A stretch of 64,000 nucleotides of DNA from Pseudomonas oryzae (GCF_900104805.1 NZ_LT629751.1:4390001-4454000), one strand, 5' to 3'. Shown: positions 18,332 through 27,799, counted from the stretch's first letter. The notes: generated from the letters alone by a model not told the origin. Program-made: numbers and translations.

Positions 18332-19249
18332 TCAATGACGCGTGGGCAGATGGACTTCCGCCAGCATGCAGCGCGCGCTGCCGCCGCCGATGCGTTCGAT
18401 GGTGTCGATGTTCACCACCACGGGGCGGGCGTGCCGCTCGATCAGCTGGCGCTGCAGCGGTGCGAGCGACTGCCAGGCGCTGCGCGACATCACCAGCAGC
18501 GGCTGGCCGTCCTTGTTGTGCAGTTCCAGCATGTTGCCGGCGAAGCCTTCCAGCTGGGCCCAGTTGAGCGGCAGGATGTCCTTACCGGTGTCGCGCAGTT
18601 GCCGCTCGAGCTGCCGGCGCTCGACCTCGTCGCGCACGGCCTGCAGGCAGACGATGGCCAGGCTGCGGCCGACGCTCATCATCACGTTGCTGTGGTAGAT
18701 GGGCGCGCCGCCGCGGTCCATGGCATGGAAGGCGCACAGGCGGTACTCCAGGCGCTCGGCGAACTGGCGCAGCGCACGGGCGTGGGTGCGTCCGGAGTAG
18801 CAGGCGTAGCTGATGCGGTGCTGGCGATCGAGCACCATGCTGCCGGTGCCTTCGAGGAACAGGCCCTGTTCCTCCAGCGGGCTGAGATCGATGGTCTCGC
18901 TGATCCGGAAGTGACGGTCGAGCACCTCGAGCACGCCCTTGCGCCGCTCCAGGCGGCGGTTAGCGCCCTCCATCGGGTAGACCACCAGGCGGCCGTCGGC
19001 ATGGCTGCTCCAGCAGTTGTTGGGGAAGATGGAGTCGGGGGTGTGCGGCGCCGGGCTGTCCTGCACCACCAGCACGTCCACGCCGGCGCCGCGCAGGCTC
19101 GCGACATAGCCGTCGAATTCTTCCAGGGCTCTGGCCTGGGCCTCTGCCGGCTCCAGCAGCGCCTGCTGGAAGCGGTTGTTGCCGGCGGTGTCGGGGTTGA
19201 AGGCGAACCCGGCAGGCCGAATCATCAGCACGGTATCGGTGGTTTGCAT
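18332..19249 (-). CDS. ctlX: Citrulline/arginine hydrolase of the CtlX amidinotransferase family
   Basis: A 305-residue member of the guanidine-modifying (amidinotransferase/arginine deiminase) superfamily, recognised as the citrulline-utilisation hydrolase CtlX type. The family pattern is visible: an acidic EGTGSMVLDR strand with the preceding LFLEG, a YHSNVMMSVG segment with the catalytic histidine, and a C-terminal GGGSARCMLAEVH with the nucleophilic cysteine (about residue 294). It would release ornithine from citrulline, or act on a related ureido/guanidino compound. It lies convergent to arginase and just downstream, on the same strand, of ornithine cyclodeaminase, with which it shares an unusually similar promoter region. 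Exact substrate is inferred. Confidence 0.82.
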   Translation of the reverse strand: MQTTDTVLMIRPAGFAFNPDTAGNNRFQQALLEPAEAQARALEEFDGYVASLRGAGVDVLVVQDSPAPHTPDSIFPNNCWSSHADGRLVVYPMEGANRRLERRKGVLEVLDRHFRISETIDLSPLEEQGLFLEGTGSMVLDRQHRISYACYSGRTHARALRQFAERLEYRLCAFHAMDRGGAPIYHSNVMMSVGRSLAIVCLQAVRDEVERRQLERQLRDTGKDILPLNWAQLEGFAGNMLELHNKDGQPLLVMSRSAWQSLAPLQRQLIERHARPVVVNIDTIERIGGGSARCMLAEVHLPTRH

Positions 19250-19486
19250 GGGGCATCATCCGGTGGTTGGCGATGCCCCATTGTCGGTCCGTGGCCGTGG
19301 TGATCCCGGCTGATCTGCCGCTTCGGCTCAGCCTGGCAAGCTGAAGGAGGCCGGGCTGCAGCCGATTCGGTCGCAGGTCGGGGACTGCTGCGCAGGCGCC
19401 GGGAGAGGTTCGCCGGGGCAGCGCGAGCAGGCAGGGCGCGCGGCGACCGGGACCGGCAGGCCCGGGGCGAGCATGGGCGAGAAACG
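19250..19486. other. Gap upstream of ctlX
   Basis: No gene is evident in these 237 bases. The part nearest ctlX holds the promoter block shared with ocd. The remainder (19369-19486) is GC-rich sequence without a clear signal. Confidence 0.5.
19278..19368 (-). promoter_or_regulatory. ctlX promoter region, conserved with ocd
   Basis: Reading the minus strand, GACAAT (19285-19280) is a plausible -10. Upstream lie three blocks that recur at the same spacing before ocd (offset 1400): ATCCCGGCTGA (plus-strand 19303-19313), CAGCCTGGCAAGCTGAA (19329-19345) and GCTGCAGCCGATTC (19355-19368). By hand count 64 of 89 ungapped positions agree. Blocks at about -33, -62 and -86 suggest an activator footprint rather than chance. 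Confidence 0.6.
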
Positions 19487-19524
19487 ACAAGACGCCCCGG
19501 GCCGTGGGGCGCGGGGCGTCTTGT
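19487..19524 (-). terminator. Terminator after ornithine cyclodeaminase
   Basis: A stem of 13 bp (ACAAGACGCCCCG against CGGGGCGTCTTGT) with a 12-base loop starts 12 bases past the ocd stop. A T-containing stretch follows on the minus strand. Confidence 0.8.
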
Positions 19525-19535
19525 GTCGGAAGCGA

Positions 19536-20582
19536 TCAGGCGCGCTTGAGCAGCGGCTGTTCGGCGTCTTCGGCGAGCAGGGCGAACAGGTTCTTCGGGT
19601 CGCGCGGGCTGGGCACCAGCTCGATCCGGCTGCCGATGTCCAGGCGCTCGGCGACGTCGCGCACGTAGCGCAGGGCCGAGTAGTCCTCGAGGGCGAAGCC
19701 CACCGAGTCGAACAGGGTGACTTCCTCTGCGCTGCGGCGACCGGCGGCGCCGCCGCTCAGCACCTGCCACAGCTCGGTGGTCGGCGAGCCGGCCGGCAGC
19801 TGCTGGATCTCGCCCTCGATGCGGCTCTGCGGCTCGTACTCGACGAACACGCTGGCCGCCTCGACGATGCTGCGGTGCAGCTCGGTCTTGCCCGGGCAGT
19901 CGCCGCCCACGCCGTTGAGGTGCATGCCCGGCTCGATCATCTCCGGAGTGAGGATGATGGCGTTGGTCTTGTCGGCGGTCACCGTGGTGACGATGTCGGC
20001 GCCGCGCACCGCCTCGGCGGTGGAGTCGGCGATGATAACCTTGATGCCCGGGAAGCCGGCCAGGTTGCGGGCCAGCTTGCGGCTAGCCTGCGGGTCGACG
20101 TCGTACAGGCGGATCTCGTCGATGCCGAGGATGCTGTGGAAGGCGATGGCCTGGAACTCGCTCTGCGAGCCGTTGCCGATCAGCGCCATGCTGCGCGCGT
20201 TCTTGCGCGCCAGCACACTGGCGGCCAGCACCGAGGTGGCGGCGGTGCGCAGGGCGGTGGTCAGGGTCAGCTCGCTGAGCAGCACCGGCTTGCCGGTGGC
20301 GACGTCGCCCAGGGCGCCGAAGGCCATCACGGTGAGCATGCCGTCGCGGGTATTCTTCGGATGGCCGTTGACGTACTTGAACGCGTACAGCGCGGTGTCG
20401 GACACCGGCATCAGCTCGATCACGCCGTCGGCCGAGTGGTTGGCCACCCGCGCGCACTTCTCGAATTCCGGCCAGCGCAGGTAGTCCTGGCGCAGGTACT
20501 CGGTCATCTCGGCCAGGCAGGTGGTCAGGCCCTGGCGGGCCACCAGGCGGCTCAGATCGTTGACGTCGATATAGCGGGTCAT
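19536..20582 (-). CDS. ocd: Ornithine cyclodeaminase
   Basis: NAD-dependent enzyme of 348 residues that converts ornithine to proline and ammonia. The mu-crystallin/OCD fold is evident: substrate-side motifs in the N-terminal half (LMPVSDTALYAFKYVNGHPKN), then the dinucleotide-binding LIGNGSQSEFQA (about residue 140), and GGDCPGKTEL with its catalytic-region acidic residue. Length is typical (about 350). The start at 20582 has AGAGGAAC before it; a longer frame upstream has no family character. It is oriented with ctlX. Arginase, the CtlX-type hydrolase and this enzyme make a compact route from arginine or citrulline to proline. Confidence 0.92.
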   Translation of the reverse strand: MTRYIDVNDLSRLVARQGLTTCLAEMTEYLRQDYLRWPEFEKCARVANHSADGVIELMPVSDTALYAFKYVNGHPKNTRDGMLTVMAFGALGDVATGKPVLLSELTLTTALRTAATSVLAASVLARKNARSMALIGNGSQSEFQAIAFHSILGIDEIRLYDVDPQASRKLARNLAGFPGIKVIIADSTAEAVRGADIVTTVTADKTNAIILTPEMIEPGMHLNGVGGDCPGKTELHRSIVEAASVFVEYEPQSRIEGEIQQLPAGSPTTELWQVLSGGAAGRRSAEEVTLFDSVGFALEDYSALRYVRDVAERLDIGSRIELVPSPRDPKNLFALLAEDAEQPLLKRA

Positions 20583-20665
20583 CTTGTTGTTCCTCTGGGC
20601 TATCGGCTCGGGCGGCCAGCGGCGCGGCGCCTGGTGCTGGCTCGCTGCCAGGCGGCGGTGTGCGT

Positions 20666-20774
20666 CTGGCGATGCGGCTATTGTCTGCCGGCGGGGCCGA
20701 CAATCCCGGCTGAACTGCTGGCGCCGTCCAGCCTGGAAAGCTGAAAGACGAGGCGCTGCAGCCGATTCTGCTGT
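20666..20774 (-). promoter_or_regulatory. ocd promoter region, conserved with ctlX
   Basis: On the minus strand GACAAT (20685-20680) is a plausible -10. The blocks ATCCCGGCTGA (20703-20713), CAGCCTGGAAAGCTGAA (20729-20745) and GCTGCAGCCGATTC (20755-20768) lie in exactly the register seen upstream of ctlX. The outer part extends into CAGCCGATTCTGCTGT (20759-20774), identical in reverse complement to 16 bases upstream of the ABC transporter operon. Confidence 0.6.
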
Positions 20775-20823
20775 CGGTGCGAGCCCGGAGGGTGAAGAGG
20801 GGGCGATGCTCTCGCCAGAAAGC

Positions 20824-20850
20824 ACAAGCCCCGCACGGGGCGGGGCTTGT
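20824..20850 (-). terminator. Terminator after ychF
   Basis: A 10-bp perfect stem (ACAAGCCCCG against CGGGGCTTGT) with a short loop, followed on the minus strand by a pyrimidine-rich stretch, 17 bases past the ychF stop. Confidence 0.8.
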
Positions 20851-20866
20851 CGGCAGGCGGGGAGGC

Positions 20867-21967
20867 TCAGACGTTGAAGCGGAAGTGCATCACGTCGCCG
20901 TCCTTGACGATGTAGTCCTTGCCTTCCAGACGCCATTTGCCGGCTTCCTTGGCGCCGGCTTCGCCGCGGTACTGGATGAAGTCGTCGTAGGCGATGACCT
21001 CGGCGCGGATGAAACCCTTCTCGAAGTCGGTGTGGATCACCCCGGCGGCCTGCGGCGCGGTGGCGCCGACCTTGACGGTCCAGGCGCGCACTTCCTTGAC
21101 CCCGGCGGTGAAGTAGGTCTGCAGGTTGAGCAGCTGGTAGCCGGCGCGGATCACCCGGTTGAGGCCCGGCTCGTCCATGCCCATGGATTCGAGGAACATC
21201 TGCTTTTCCTCGTCCTCGTCCAGCTCGGCGATCTCGGCCTCGATCTTGTTGCACACCGGCACCACGATGGCGCCTTCCTCCTCGGCGATGGCGCGGACCA
21301 CGTCGAGGTGCGGGTTGTTGTCGAAGCCGTCCTCGGCGACGTTGGCGATGTACATCACCGGCTTGCTGGTCAGCAGGTGGAAGCCGCGGATGATCAGCTT
21401 CTGCTCGGCATCCATGTTCTTCATCAGCGAGCGGGCCGGCTTGCCTTCGCTGAAGTGCGGGATCAGCTGCTCGAGGATGGCCTTCTGCGCCAGGGCTTCC
21501 TTGTCGCCGCCCTTGGCGTTGCGCTGTACCTTCTGCAGCTGCTTCTCGCAGCTGTCGAGGTCGGCGAAGATCAGCTCGAGGTCGATGATCTCGATGTCGC
21601 GCTTGGGATCGACCGAGTTGGACACGTGGATCACGTTGTCGTCCTCGAAGCAGCGCACCACGTGGGCGATGGCGTCGGTCTCGCGGATGTTGGCGAGGAA
21701 CTTGTTGCCCAGGCCCTCACCCTTGGAGGCGCCGGCGACCAGACCGGCGATGTCGACGAACTCCATGGTGGTCGGCAGCACGCGCTCGGGCTTGACGATC
21801 TCGGCCAGCGCGTCGAGGCGCGGGTCGGGCATCGGCACGATGCCGCTGTTCGGCTCGATGGTGCAGAACGGGAAGTTCTCCGCGGCGATGCCGGACTTGG
21901 TCAGGGCGTTGAACAGGGTGGACTTGCCGACGTTGGGCAGGCCGACGATGCCGCAGTTGAATCCCAT
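20867..21967 (-). CDS. ychF: Redox-regulated ATPase/GTPase YchF (OLA1)
   Basis: Cytoplasmic P-loop NTPase of 366 residues of the Obg-related YchF family, associated with ribosomes and stress responses. The G1 motif is GLPNVGKST (residues 9-17), then TIEPNSG and the G3 [16 protein letters not shown]. The usual NKxD base-specificity motif is replaced by an NVAE-type sequence, which explains the family's ATP preference. A coiled-coil region follows in the middle, and the C-terminal TGS domain begins near [13 protein letters not shown]. It lies 42 bases after pth, the conserved pth-ychF pairing. Confidence 0.95.
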   Translation of the reverse strand: MGFNCGIVGLPNVGKSTLFNALTKSGIAAENFPFCTIEPNSGIVPMPDPRLDALAEIVKPERVLPTTMEFVDIAGLVAGASKGEGLGNKFLANIRETDAIAHVVRCFEDDNVIHVSNSVDPKRDIEIIDLELIFADLDSCEKQLQKVQRNAKGGDKEALAQKAILEQLIPHFSEGKPARSLMKNMDAEQKLIIRGFHLLTSKPVMYIANVAEDGFDNNPHLDVVRAIAEEEGAIVVPVCNKIEAEIAELDEDEEKQMFLESMGMDEPGLNRVIRAGYQLLNLQTYFTAGVKEVRAWTVKVGATAPQAAGVIHTDFEKGFIRAEVIAYDDFIQYRGEAGAKEAGKWRLEGKDYIVKDGDVMHFRFNV

Positions 21968-22009
21968 GGTGTATCCCTCGCGGAGATGAATTCGGTCGAA
22001 AAGGGGGCG

Positions 22010-22594
22010 TCAGGCTTTCTGGCTGTGCAGCTGCTGCATGGCCTTGGTCCAGTCGCCGGCGAGCATTTCCGGCAGCACGTCGAGGGCGAAGTCGATGCTC
22101 GCCTCGAGCTTTTCCTGTTCGCTGCGCGGGGCCCGGCCGAGGACGAAGCCGGAGACGAGGTTCTTGTCGCCGGGGTGGCCGATGCCGAGCCGCAGGCGAT
22201 AGAAGGAATTCTGGTTGCCGAGCTGGGCGATGATGTCGCGCAGTCCGTTGTGCCCGCCGTGGCCGCCGCCGAGCTTGAGCTTGGCGATGCCGGGGAGCAT
22301 GTCGAGTTCGTCGTGGGCCACCAGGATGGCCGCCGGCGGAATGCGGAAGAAGTTCGCCAGCGCCGCCACGGACTGACCGCTGCGGTTCATGTAGGTGGTG
22401 GGGATGAGCAGACGAACGTCGCGGCCCTGGTGGCTGAACTTGCCGACCAGGCCGAAGTACTTCTTGTCGGCGGCGAGATTGACGCCCAGCTTGCGGGCCA
22501 GCGCCTCGACGAAAAGAGCCCCTGCGTTGTGCCGGGTCTGCTCGTATTCCGGACCGGGGTTACCGAGGCCGACGATCAGTTGGATGGCAGTCAC
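22010..22594 (-). CDS. pth: Peptidyl-tRNA hydrolase
   Basis: Releases tRNA from prematurely dropped peptidyl-tRNA by cleaving the ester bond. The 194-residue protein carries [18 protein letters not shown], with the catalytic histidine at about residue 22. The substrate-binding [10 protein letters not shown] and the HDELDMLPG and [12 protein letters not shown] stretches follow in family order. The gene lies 34 bases after rplY and 42 before ychF, a common pseudomonad operon of translation genes. Confidence 0.95.
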   Translation of the reverse strand: MTAIQLIVGLGNPGPEYEQTRHNAGALFVEALARKLGVNLAADKKYFGLVGKFSHQGRDVRLLIPTTYMNRSGQSVAALANFFRIPPAAILVAHDELDMLPGIAKLKLGGGHGGHNGLRDIIAQLGNQNSFYRLRLGIGHPGDKNLVSGFVLGRAPRSEQEKLEASIDFALDVLPEMLAGDWTKAMQQLHSQKA

Positions 22595-22628
22595 GACAGG
22601 GGCTCTCTTGGTTCAGTCAGCGAGTGAC

Positions 22629-23216
22629 TTATTCGCCTTGCACGCGGGAAGCGTGGATGTTGGCGACAGCCAGATCGTTGCCGTGGGCCAGGGCCACCAG
22701 CTCGACGCCAGCCGGAACGGTCAGGTCGGACAGGTGCACGGTCTGACCGAGGGCGACCTTGGCCAGGTCGACTTCGATGAATTCCGGCAGGTTCTGCGGC
22801 AGGCAGGAGACTTCCACTTCAGAGATGGTGTGGGAGACTTCGCCGCCCTGCAGCTTCACGGCATCAGCGGTTTCGGCGTTGATGAAGTGCAGCGGAACGC
22901 TGGTGGTCAGCTTGTGGTCGGCCACGGCGCGCAGGAAGTCGGCGTGGACCACGAAGCCCTTGGACGGATGACGCTGCAGGGCCTTGATCAGCACGGTCTC
23001 GGTGGTGCCACCGATGTTCAGAGCGATCACGTGGCTGAAGGCAGCCTCGTTCTCCAGCAGCTTGGCGAAGTCCTTGGCCAGCAGGCTGACGGACAGCGGA
23101 GCCTGCTCGCCACCGTAGACCACGGCAGGAACCAGGTTAGCGTTACGACGCAGGCGGCGGCTCGCACCTTTCCCCAGGTCGGAACGCACTTCGGCATTCA
23201 GGGCAAAATTGGTCAT
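22629..23216 (-). CDS. rplY: 50S ribosomal protein L25/general stress protein CTC
   Basis: 5S rRNA-binding ribosomal protein of the long CTC form, 195 residues. It has an N-terminal L25 domain (to about residue 95, with [10 protein letters not shown] and VYGGEQAP) plus a C-terminal TL5/CTC beta domain. The start at 23216 has GGAG 9 bases upstream and gives the usual [12 protein letters not shown]-terminus. It follows prs on the same strand, separated by a gap with a hairpin. Confidence 0.95.
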   Translation of the reverse strand: MTNFALNAEVRSDLGKGASRRLRRNANLVPAVVYGGEQAPLSVSLLAKDFAKLLENEAAFSHVIALNIGGTTETVLIKALQRHPSKGFVVHADFLRAVADHKLTTSVPLHFINAETADAVKLQGGEVSHTISEVEVSCLPQNLPEFIEVDLAKVALGQTVHLSDLTVPAGVELVALAHGNDLAVANIHASRVQGE

Positions 23217-23282
23217 TGCATTTCTCCAGAATGACAACACGCCCGACACGCTTGCGACCAGCGTTCGGGCGGTTGCGAAAGA

Positions 23283-23299
23283 CCCCGCACAGTGCGGGG
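23283..23299 (-). terminator. Hairpin between prs and rplY (weak terminator or attenuator)
   Basis: CCCCGCAC and GTGCGGGG form an 8-bp perfect stem with almost no loop, followed on the minus strand by TCTTTCGC. The weak T-run suggests partial termination between prs and the ribosomal-protein operon. Confidence 0.5.
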
Positions 23300-23321
23300 C
23301 GGTTGTATCGGCGCCCGTCCC

Positions 23322-24263
23322 TCAGCGGAACATGGCGCTGATGGATTCCTCGTTGCTGATGCGGCGCACGGCTTCGGCGACCACCGGACCGATGTCCAGC
23401 TGGCGGATGCGGTCGCAGGCCTGGGCGGCGGCGGACAGCGGAATGGTGTTGGTCACCACCAGGGCGTCCAGCACGGAGTTCTCGATGTTCTCGATGGCGC
23501 GGCCGGACAGCACCGGGTGGGTGCAGTAGGCGTACACCTTGGCGGCGCCGTGCTTCTTCAGCGCGGTGGCGGCGTGGCACAGGGTACCGGCGGTGTCGAC
23601 CATGTCGTCGACCAGGATGCAGGTACGGCCTTCGACGTCACCGATGATGTGCATCACTTCGGACTGGTTGGCCTTCGGGCGACGCTTGTCGATGATCGCC
23701 AGGTCGACGCCGAGGCTCTTGGCCACAGCACGGGCGCGCACCACGCCGCCGATGTCCGGGGAGACGATCATCAGGTTCTCGAAGCGCTGGTCCTGGATGT
23801 CGTCGACCAGTACCGGCGAACCGTAGATGTTGTCCACCGGAATGTCGAAGAAGCCCTGGATCTGGTCGGCGTGCAGGTCGACGGTGAGCACGCGGTCGAC
23901 GCCGACCACGGTCAGCATGTCGGCCACCACCTTGGCGCTGATCGCCACGCGGGCGGAACGCGGGCGGCGGTCCTGGCGGGCATAGCCGAAGTAGGGGATG
24001 ACCGCGGTGATGCGGCTGGCCGAGGAGCGGCGGAAGGCGTCGGCCATCACCACCAGCTCCATCAGGTTGTCGTTGGTCGGCGCGCAGGTCGGCTGGATCA
24101 GGAACACGTCCTTGCCGCGCACGTTCTCGTTGATTTCGACGCTGATTTCGCCGTCGGAGAACTTGCCTACGGAAACGTCACCGAGGGGAATGTGCAGCTG
24201 ACGCACGACACGGCGGGCGAGATCGGGGTTGGCGTTCCCCGTGAAGACCATCATCTTGGACAC
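23322..24263 (-). CDS. prs: Ribose-phosphate pyrophosphokinase
   Basis: Makes PRPP from ribose-5-phosphate and ATP for purine, pyrimidine, histidine and tryptophan synthesis. The 313-residue protein has the full class I set: [10 protein letters not shown], the flexible-loop region [27 protein letters not shown] and the PRPP-binding [18 protein letters not shown] start at 24263 gives the normal family length and the typical (V/M)[11 protein letters not shown] beginning; longer in-frame readings run into tRNA-flanking sequence. It lies downstream of two tRNA-Gln genes but after a strong terminator, so it must have its own promoter. Confidence 0.95.
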   Translation of the reverse strand: MSKMMVFTGNANPDLARRVVRQLHIPLGDVSVGKFSDGEISVEINENVRGKDVFLIQPTCAPTNDNLMELVVMADAFRRSSASRITAVIPYFGYARQDRRPRSARVAISAKVVADMLTVVGVDRVLTVDLHADQIQGFFDIPVDNIYGSPVLVDDIQDQRFENLMIVSPDIGGVVRARAVAKSLGVDLAIIDKRRPKANQSEVMHIIGDVEGRTCILVDDMVDTAGTLCHAATALKKHGAAKVYAYCTHPVLSGRAIENIENSVLDALVVTNTIPLSAAAQACDRIRQLDIGPVVAEAVRRISNEESISAMFR

Positions 24264-24301
24264 GCGCAGTACCTGCCGACTGAGGGTAGACCTGACGAAC
24301 A

Positions 24302-24351
24302 AAAAACCTTTGTGACCTCGCGGTCTCCACCGCAAAACCACAAAGGTTTTT
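24302..24351 (-). terminator. Terminator downstream of the tRNA-Gln pair
   Basis: AAAAACCTTTGTG (24302-24314) pairs with CACAAAGGTTTTT (24339-24351), 13 bp perfect. A smaller inner hairpin (GCGGT/ACCGC) closes the loop. The minus strand continues with a run of T. It separates the tRNA transcript from prs. Confidence 0.9.
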
Positions 24352-24359
24352 CTGGAATA

Positions 24360-24434
24360 TGGCAGGGGCGGCTGGATTCGAACCAACGCATGGCAGGATC
24401 AAAACCTGCTGCCTTACCGCTTGGCGACGCCCCT
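24360..24434 (-). tRNA. tRNA-Gln (anticodon TTG), second of a tandem pair
   Basis: A 75-base cloverleaf beginning AGGGGCGTCGCC, with anticodon loop TTTTGAT (TTG), T arm GTTGGTTCGAATCCAGC and encoded CCA. It is identical to the copy at 24485-24559 and separated from it by 50 bases. Confidence 0.95.
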
Positions 24435-24484
24435 GTGGCGTATAAACAACTGCTGACTGGCTGCGTATAACCTCAAGGAGGTTA

Positions 24485-24559
24485 TGGCAGGGGCGGCTGG
24501 ATTCGAACCAACGCATGGCAGGATCAAAACCTGCTGCCTTACCGCTTGGCGACGCCCCT
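24485..24559 (-). tRNA. tRNA-Gln (anticodon TTG), first of a tandem pair
   Basis: Same 75-base sequence as the neighbouring copy. Only 18 bases separate its 5' end from the ispE stop, so it may be transcribed with ispE or from a promoter inside that gene. Confidence 0.95.
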
Positions 24560-24577
24560 GTATCGTACAACCCAGTG

Positions 24578-25453
24578 CTATGCACTCACTTCCCTTGCCA
24601 GCTCTTCGAGCTTGCGGTGCAACATCGAAACGTTGCGCCCCTGGGCTACGAAGCTTGGCAGTGTGGCCGGAAGCTGGCGCGAAACTTTATCAGCCTCGTC
24701 GCGGTTTGGGAAGCTCCCAAACACACAAGCTCCGGTGCCGGTCATTCTTGCGGGAACAAATTTGTTCAGCAAGTTCAAGGCGTTACGAACTGCAGGGTAA
24801 CGCTGCTCGACCACCGGCTGGCAGTCGTTACGACCGCCCCCTGCGGGAAGGCCGCAAACTCTAATGGCCGGGGTATCGCGTGTCAACTCCGGCGCAGAGA
24901 AAATTTCTGCTGTGCTGACAGACACTTGCGGCACTGCGACGAGAAACCAGGGTTCCTCCAGGGCGACCGGCACCAGTTGCTCGCCGACGCCGCCGGCGAA
25001 GGCGGCGCGGCCGCGCACGAACACCGGGACGTCGGCGCCAAGTTCGAGGCCGAGCGCGGCCAGGCGGTCGAGATCGAAGCCGAGCTGCCACAGGCGGTCG
25101 AGGCCGAGCAGGGTGGTGGCGGCGTCCGAGCTGCCGCCGCCGATGCCGCCGCCCATGGGCAGGCGCTTGTCCAGCCAGATGTCGGCGCCCAGCGGCGTGC
25201 CGGCGGCCTGTTGCAGGCGGCGGGCGGCGCGCACGATCAGGTTGCTGTCGTGGGGCACCCCCGCGACCTCGGTGTGCAGGCGAATTTCGCCGTCCGCACG
25301 AAGTCGGAAGCCCAGCTGGTCGCCGTGGTCGAGGAACTGGAACACCGTCTGCAGCTCGTGGTAGCCGTCGGGGCGGCGGCCGAGGATGTGCAGGAACAGG
25401 TTGAGCTTGGCCGGGGCCGGCAGGATCAGGGTGGCGTCGTGCATGTCGGTCAT
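24578..25453 (-). CDS. ispE: 4-diphosphocytidyl-2-C-methyl-D-erythritol kinase
   Basis: Phosphorylates CDP-methylerythritol in the MEP isoprenoid pathway. This 291-residue GHMP kinase has the substrate-side [21 protein letters not shown] at its start, with the catalytic Lys. The ATP-binding glycine-rich loop is [14 protein letters not shown], and the C-terminal [10 protein letters not shown] motif is present. It lies between lolB and the tRNA-Gln pair, the standard pseudomonad order. Start at 25453; an ATG 9 bases further in is possible. Confidence 0.94.
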   Translation of the reverse strand: MTDMHDATLILPAPAKLNLFLHILGRRPDGYHELQTVFQFLDHGDQLGFRLRADGEIRLHTEVAGVPHDSNLIVRAARRLQQAAGTPLGADIWLDKRLPMGGGIGGGSSDAATTLLGLDRLWQLGFDLDRLAALGLELGADVPVFVRGRAAFAGGVGEQLVPVALEEPWFLVAVPQVSVSTAEIFSAPELTRDTPAIRVCGLPAGGGRNDCQPVVEQRYPAVRNALNLLNKFVPARMTGTGACVFGSFPNRDEADKVSRQLPATLPSFVAQGRNVSMLHRKLEELAREVSA

Positions 25454-25466
25454 GGGCAGGTGGCGA

Positions 25467-26081
25467 TCACAGGCCGAGGCGGCGCGGCAGCCACTCCTTG
25501 ATCACCAGGGTGATGTCGAGGTCCTCGCCGGACAGCTTGAGCCGCTGCGGCAGCCAGAAGCCGCCCTGCTGCCGATAGTCGGCGTATTCGACCCGCCAGC
25601 CGTCCTGTTCGAGGCGCGCCAGGCGGCTGTCGGCGTCGAGGGTCAGCTGGCTCTTGCTGTCCGGCGCCGGCAGGCCGCGCACCCACCACAGCAGGTGGGA
25701 GACCGGCAGGCGCCAGCCGAGCTGTTCTTCCAGCAGCGCCTCGGGGGAGGCGGCCTGGTAGCGGCCCTGGTTGGCCACCTCGAGGAGGATGTCGCCCTCG
25801 CGCCCGGTCAGCCGGGTGGCGCCGCGGCCCAGCGGGCCGGACAGGCGGATGTCGTAGTAGTCGCGGCGCTGCAGCCAGAACAGCACGCCGCTGCCGGAGT
25901 CCTGCGGGGCGCGGATGCCTACCTTGCCGCTGATCTGCCAGCCGTCGATGGCGGCGACTTCGGCCTTGTGGCTGCGCCAGGCGCCGGGGTTGCCCTGCCC
26001 CTCCAGATCCTCGCGCGGGCCAATGCCGGCGCAGCCGGCGAGCAGCAGCAGACCGGCGAGCAGCAGGTGCTGGATTCTCAC
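25467..26081 (-). CDS. lolB: Outer-membrane lipoprotein receptor LolB
   Basis: Accepts lipoproteins from LolA and inserts them in the outer membrane. The 204-residue protein starts with a lipoprotein signal, lipobox LAGC with Cys17. A LolA/LolB-type unclosed beta barrel follows ([22 protein letters not shown], then [13 protein letters not shown]). The GTG start at 26081 overlaps the stop of the TPR lipoprotein gene by 4 bases, so the two are coupled; ispE follows 13 bases later. Confidence 0.92.
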   Translation of the reverse strand: MRIQHLLLAGLLLLAGCAGIGPREDLEGQGNPGAWRSHKAEVAAIDGWQISGKVGIRAPQDSGSGVLFWLQRRDYYDIRLSGPLGRGATRLTGREGDILLEVANQGRYQAASPEALLEEQLGWRLPVSHLLWWVRGLPAPDSKSQLTLDADSRLARLEQDGWRVEYADYRQQGGFWLPQRLKLSGEDLDITLVIKEWLPRRLGL

Positions 26082-27799
26082 GGCTTCACCTTGCCGGTCA
26101 GGCGCTTGAGGGTGTCGCGCAGGATGGCGCTGTCCGGGGTGTCGGTCAGCGCCTTGCGCCAGACTTCGCGGGCCTCGGTCTGCTTGCCGGCGGCCCACAG
26201 CACTTCGCCCAGGTGGGCGGCGACCTCGTGGTCGGGCATGCGCGCGAGGGCCAGACGCAGGAACTGTTCGGCCTTGGCCAGATCGCCGAGGCGATAGCTG
26301 ACCCAGCCGAGGCTGTCGAGAATCGCCGGATCATCCGGGTTCAGCGCATAGGCCTTCTCGATCAGCTCCAGGGCCTCCTGGTAGCGGGTGGTGCGATCGG
26401 CCAGGGTGTAGCCGAGGGCGTTGAGGGCCATGGCGTTGTCCGGCTCGCGCTCGAGGATGAAGCGCAGGTCGCGTTCCAGGCCGCTGAGGTCGCCGCGTTT
26501 CTCCGCCAGCATGGCACGGGTGTACAGCAGGTTGAGGTCGTCGGGGTAGCGCTCGAGGGCCTCGCCGACCACCTTCCAGGCATCGCCCAGACGCTCCTGC
26601 TCGGTCAGGCTCTCGACCTCGATCAGATAGAGCTGCAGGGCGACGTCCGGCTGGCTCTCGCGGGCGCTGGCCAGCTGGCGACGGGCTTCGGCATCGCGGC
26701 CGAGCTTGACCAGCAGGGCGGTGCGGCGTACCTGCGCCGGCAAGTACTCGTCGCCTGCGCCGACCGCGGCGTACTGCTCCAGGGCGGCGTTCGTATCGCC
26801 GTCCTGCTCGGCGATCTGGCCGAGGTGGAAGTGGGCGGTATCGGTATGGGCATCGCGCTCGATCAGGGTCAGTAGGTGGCCGCGCGCATCGTCGCGCTCT
26901 TTGGCCTCCAGGCTGATCAGCGCCAGCGACAGACGCAGGTCGTCATCCTCGGGGAAGCGGCGCAGCAGCTCGGCGAACTGCTCGCGGGCTTCCTTCAGGC
27001 GCTCCGCTTCCAGCAGCTGGCGGGCGTAGGCCAGGCGCAGGCGCTTGTCGTCCGGATGCTGGCGCAGGCCGTCCTTGAGCAGTGGCAGCACTTCCTCGTC
27101 GCGATCCAGGCTGGCCAGCAGGCGGGCGCGCAGCAGCAGCGGCGCAACCTCGCGGCTGCCCGCCGGATGCTGCTCGAGGCTGGCCAGGGCTTCCTCGCTG
27201 CGGCCGTCCTGCTGCAGCAGCACGGCGCGGCCGAACAGCAGCTGGGGGTTGTCCGGGTAGCGTTCGAGCAGGCGCTCGAAGCTCTGGCGCAGGCCGGCGC
27301 GGGTTTCCGGGTCGGTCTGCGCGGCGGTCAGGGCAAGGAAGTCGAAGTGGGTGTCGCCCTTGGCCTTGAGCACCAGCTCCATGTAGCGCATGGCTTCGTC
27401 CTGGCGTCCGGCGCGGGCCAGCTGGATGGCGGCGATGCGCTGGGCGTCGAGGTTGCCCGGGGCGCTGTCGGCCCACAGCAGGGCGGCGTCCAGGGCGGCA
27501 TCTTCGGCGCCGACGTATTCGGCGATGCGGTAGGCGCGCTCGGCCACCGCGGGATCGCCGGTGGCGTGGGCCTGCTCCATGTAGTTGGCCAGGGCGATGT
27601 CGTAGCGCTCGCGCTGACCGGCCAGCTCGGCGGCCAGCAGGCTGTACAGGGTGTCGGGGCTGAACGAGGCGCTGGGCGCGGGGGCAGCGGTTTCGCTGGC
27701 GGCCGGTGGCGCCTGCTGGTCGTCGGGACCGGCGGAAGGCAGGGTCTGGCAACCACCGAGCAAGGTCAGGGTGGTCAGCAGCGCAAGGGATTTGTTCAT
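26078..27799 (-). CDS. TPR-repeat lipoprotein upstream of lolB
   Basis: A 573-residue lipoprotein: signal [17 protein letters not shown] with Cys17, a short Pro/Ala-rich linker, then about a dozen tetratricopeptide-type helical repeats to the C-terminus (for example [19 protein letters not shown] and [20 protein letters not shown]). This conserved pseudomonad protein always accompanies lolB and hemA. It is probably a periplasmic scaffold at the outer membrane; the precise role is not known to me. It is divergent from hemA, with a 167-base shared upstream gap. Start at 27799; a longer frame to 27835 would bury the lipoprotein signal. Confidence 0.88.
   Translation of the reverse strand: MNKSLALLTTLTLLGGCQTLPSAGPDDQQAPPAASETAAPAPSASFSPDTLYSLLAAELAGQRERYDIALANYMEQAHATGDPAVAERAYRIAEYVGAEDAALDAALLWADSAPGNLDAQRIAAIQLARAGRQDEAMRYMELVLKAKGDTHFDFLALTAAQTDPETRAGLRQSFERLLERYPDNPQLLFGRAVLLQQDGRSEEALASLEQHPAGSREVAPLLLRARLLASLDRDEEVLPLLKDGLRQHPDDKRLRLAYARQLLEAERLKEAREQFAELLRRFPEDDDLRLSLALISLEAKERDDARGHLLTLIERDAHTDTAHFHLGQIAEQDGDTNAALEQYAAVGAGDEYLPAQVRRTALLVKLGRDAEARRQLASARESQPDVALQLYLIEVESLTEQERLGDAWKVVGEALERYPDDLNLLYTRAMLAEKRGDLSGLERDLRFILEREPDNAMALNALGYTLADRTTRYQEALELIEKAYALNPDDPAILDSLGWVSYRLGDLAKAEQFLRLALARMPDHEVAAHLGEVLWAAGKQTEAREVWRKALTDTPDSAILRDTLKRLTGKVKP

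Noticed and set aside
19329-19360. Sigma-54 promoter reading of TGGCAAG...TGCA upstream of ctlX
   Set aside because: The GG-to-GC spacing is 12 rather than 10 bases and the orientation points away from ctlX.
24360-24559. tRNA-Gln pair as an integration site for a mobile element
   Set aside because: No integrase gene or direct-repeat attachment core is present, and flanking genes keep the normal pseudomonad order.
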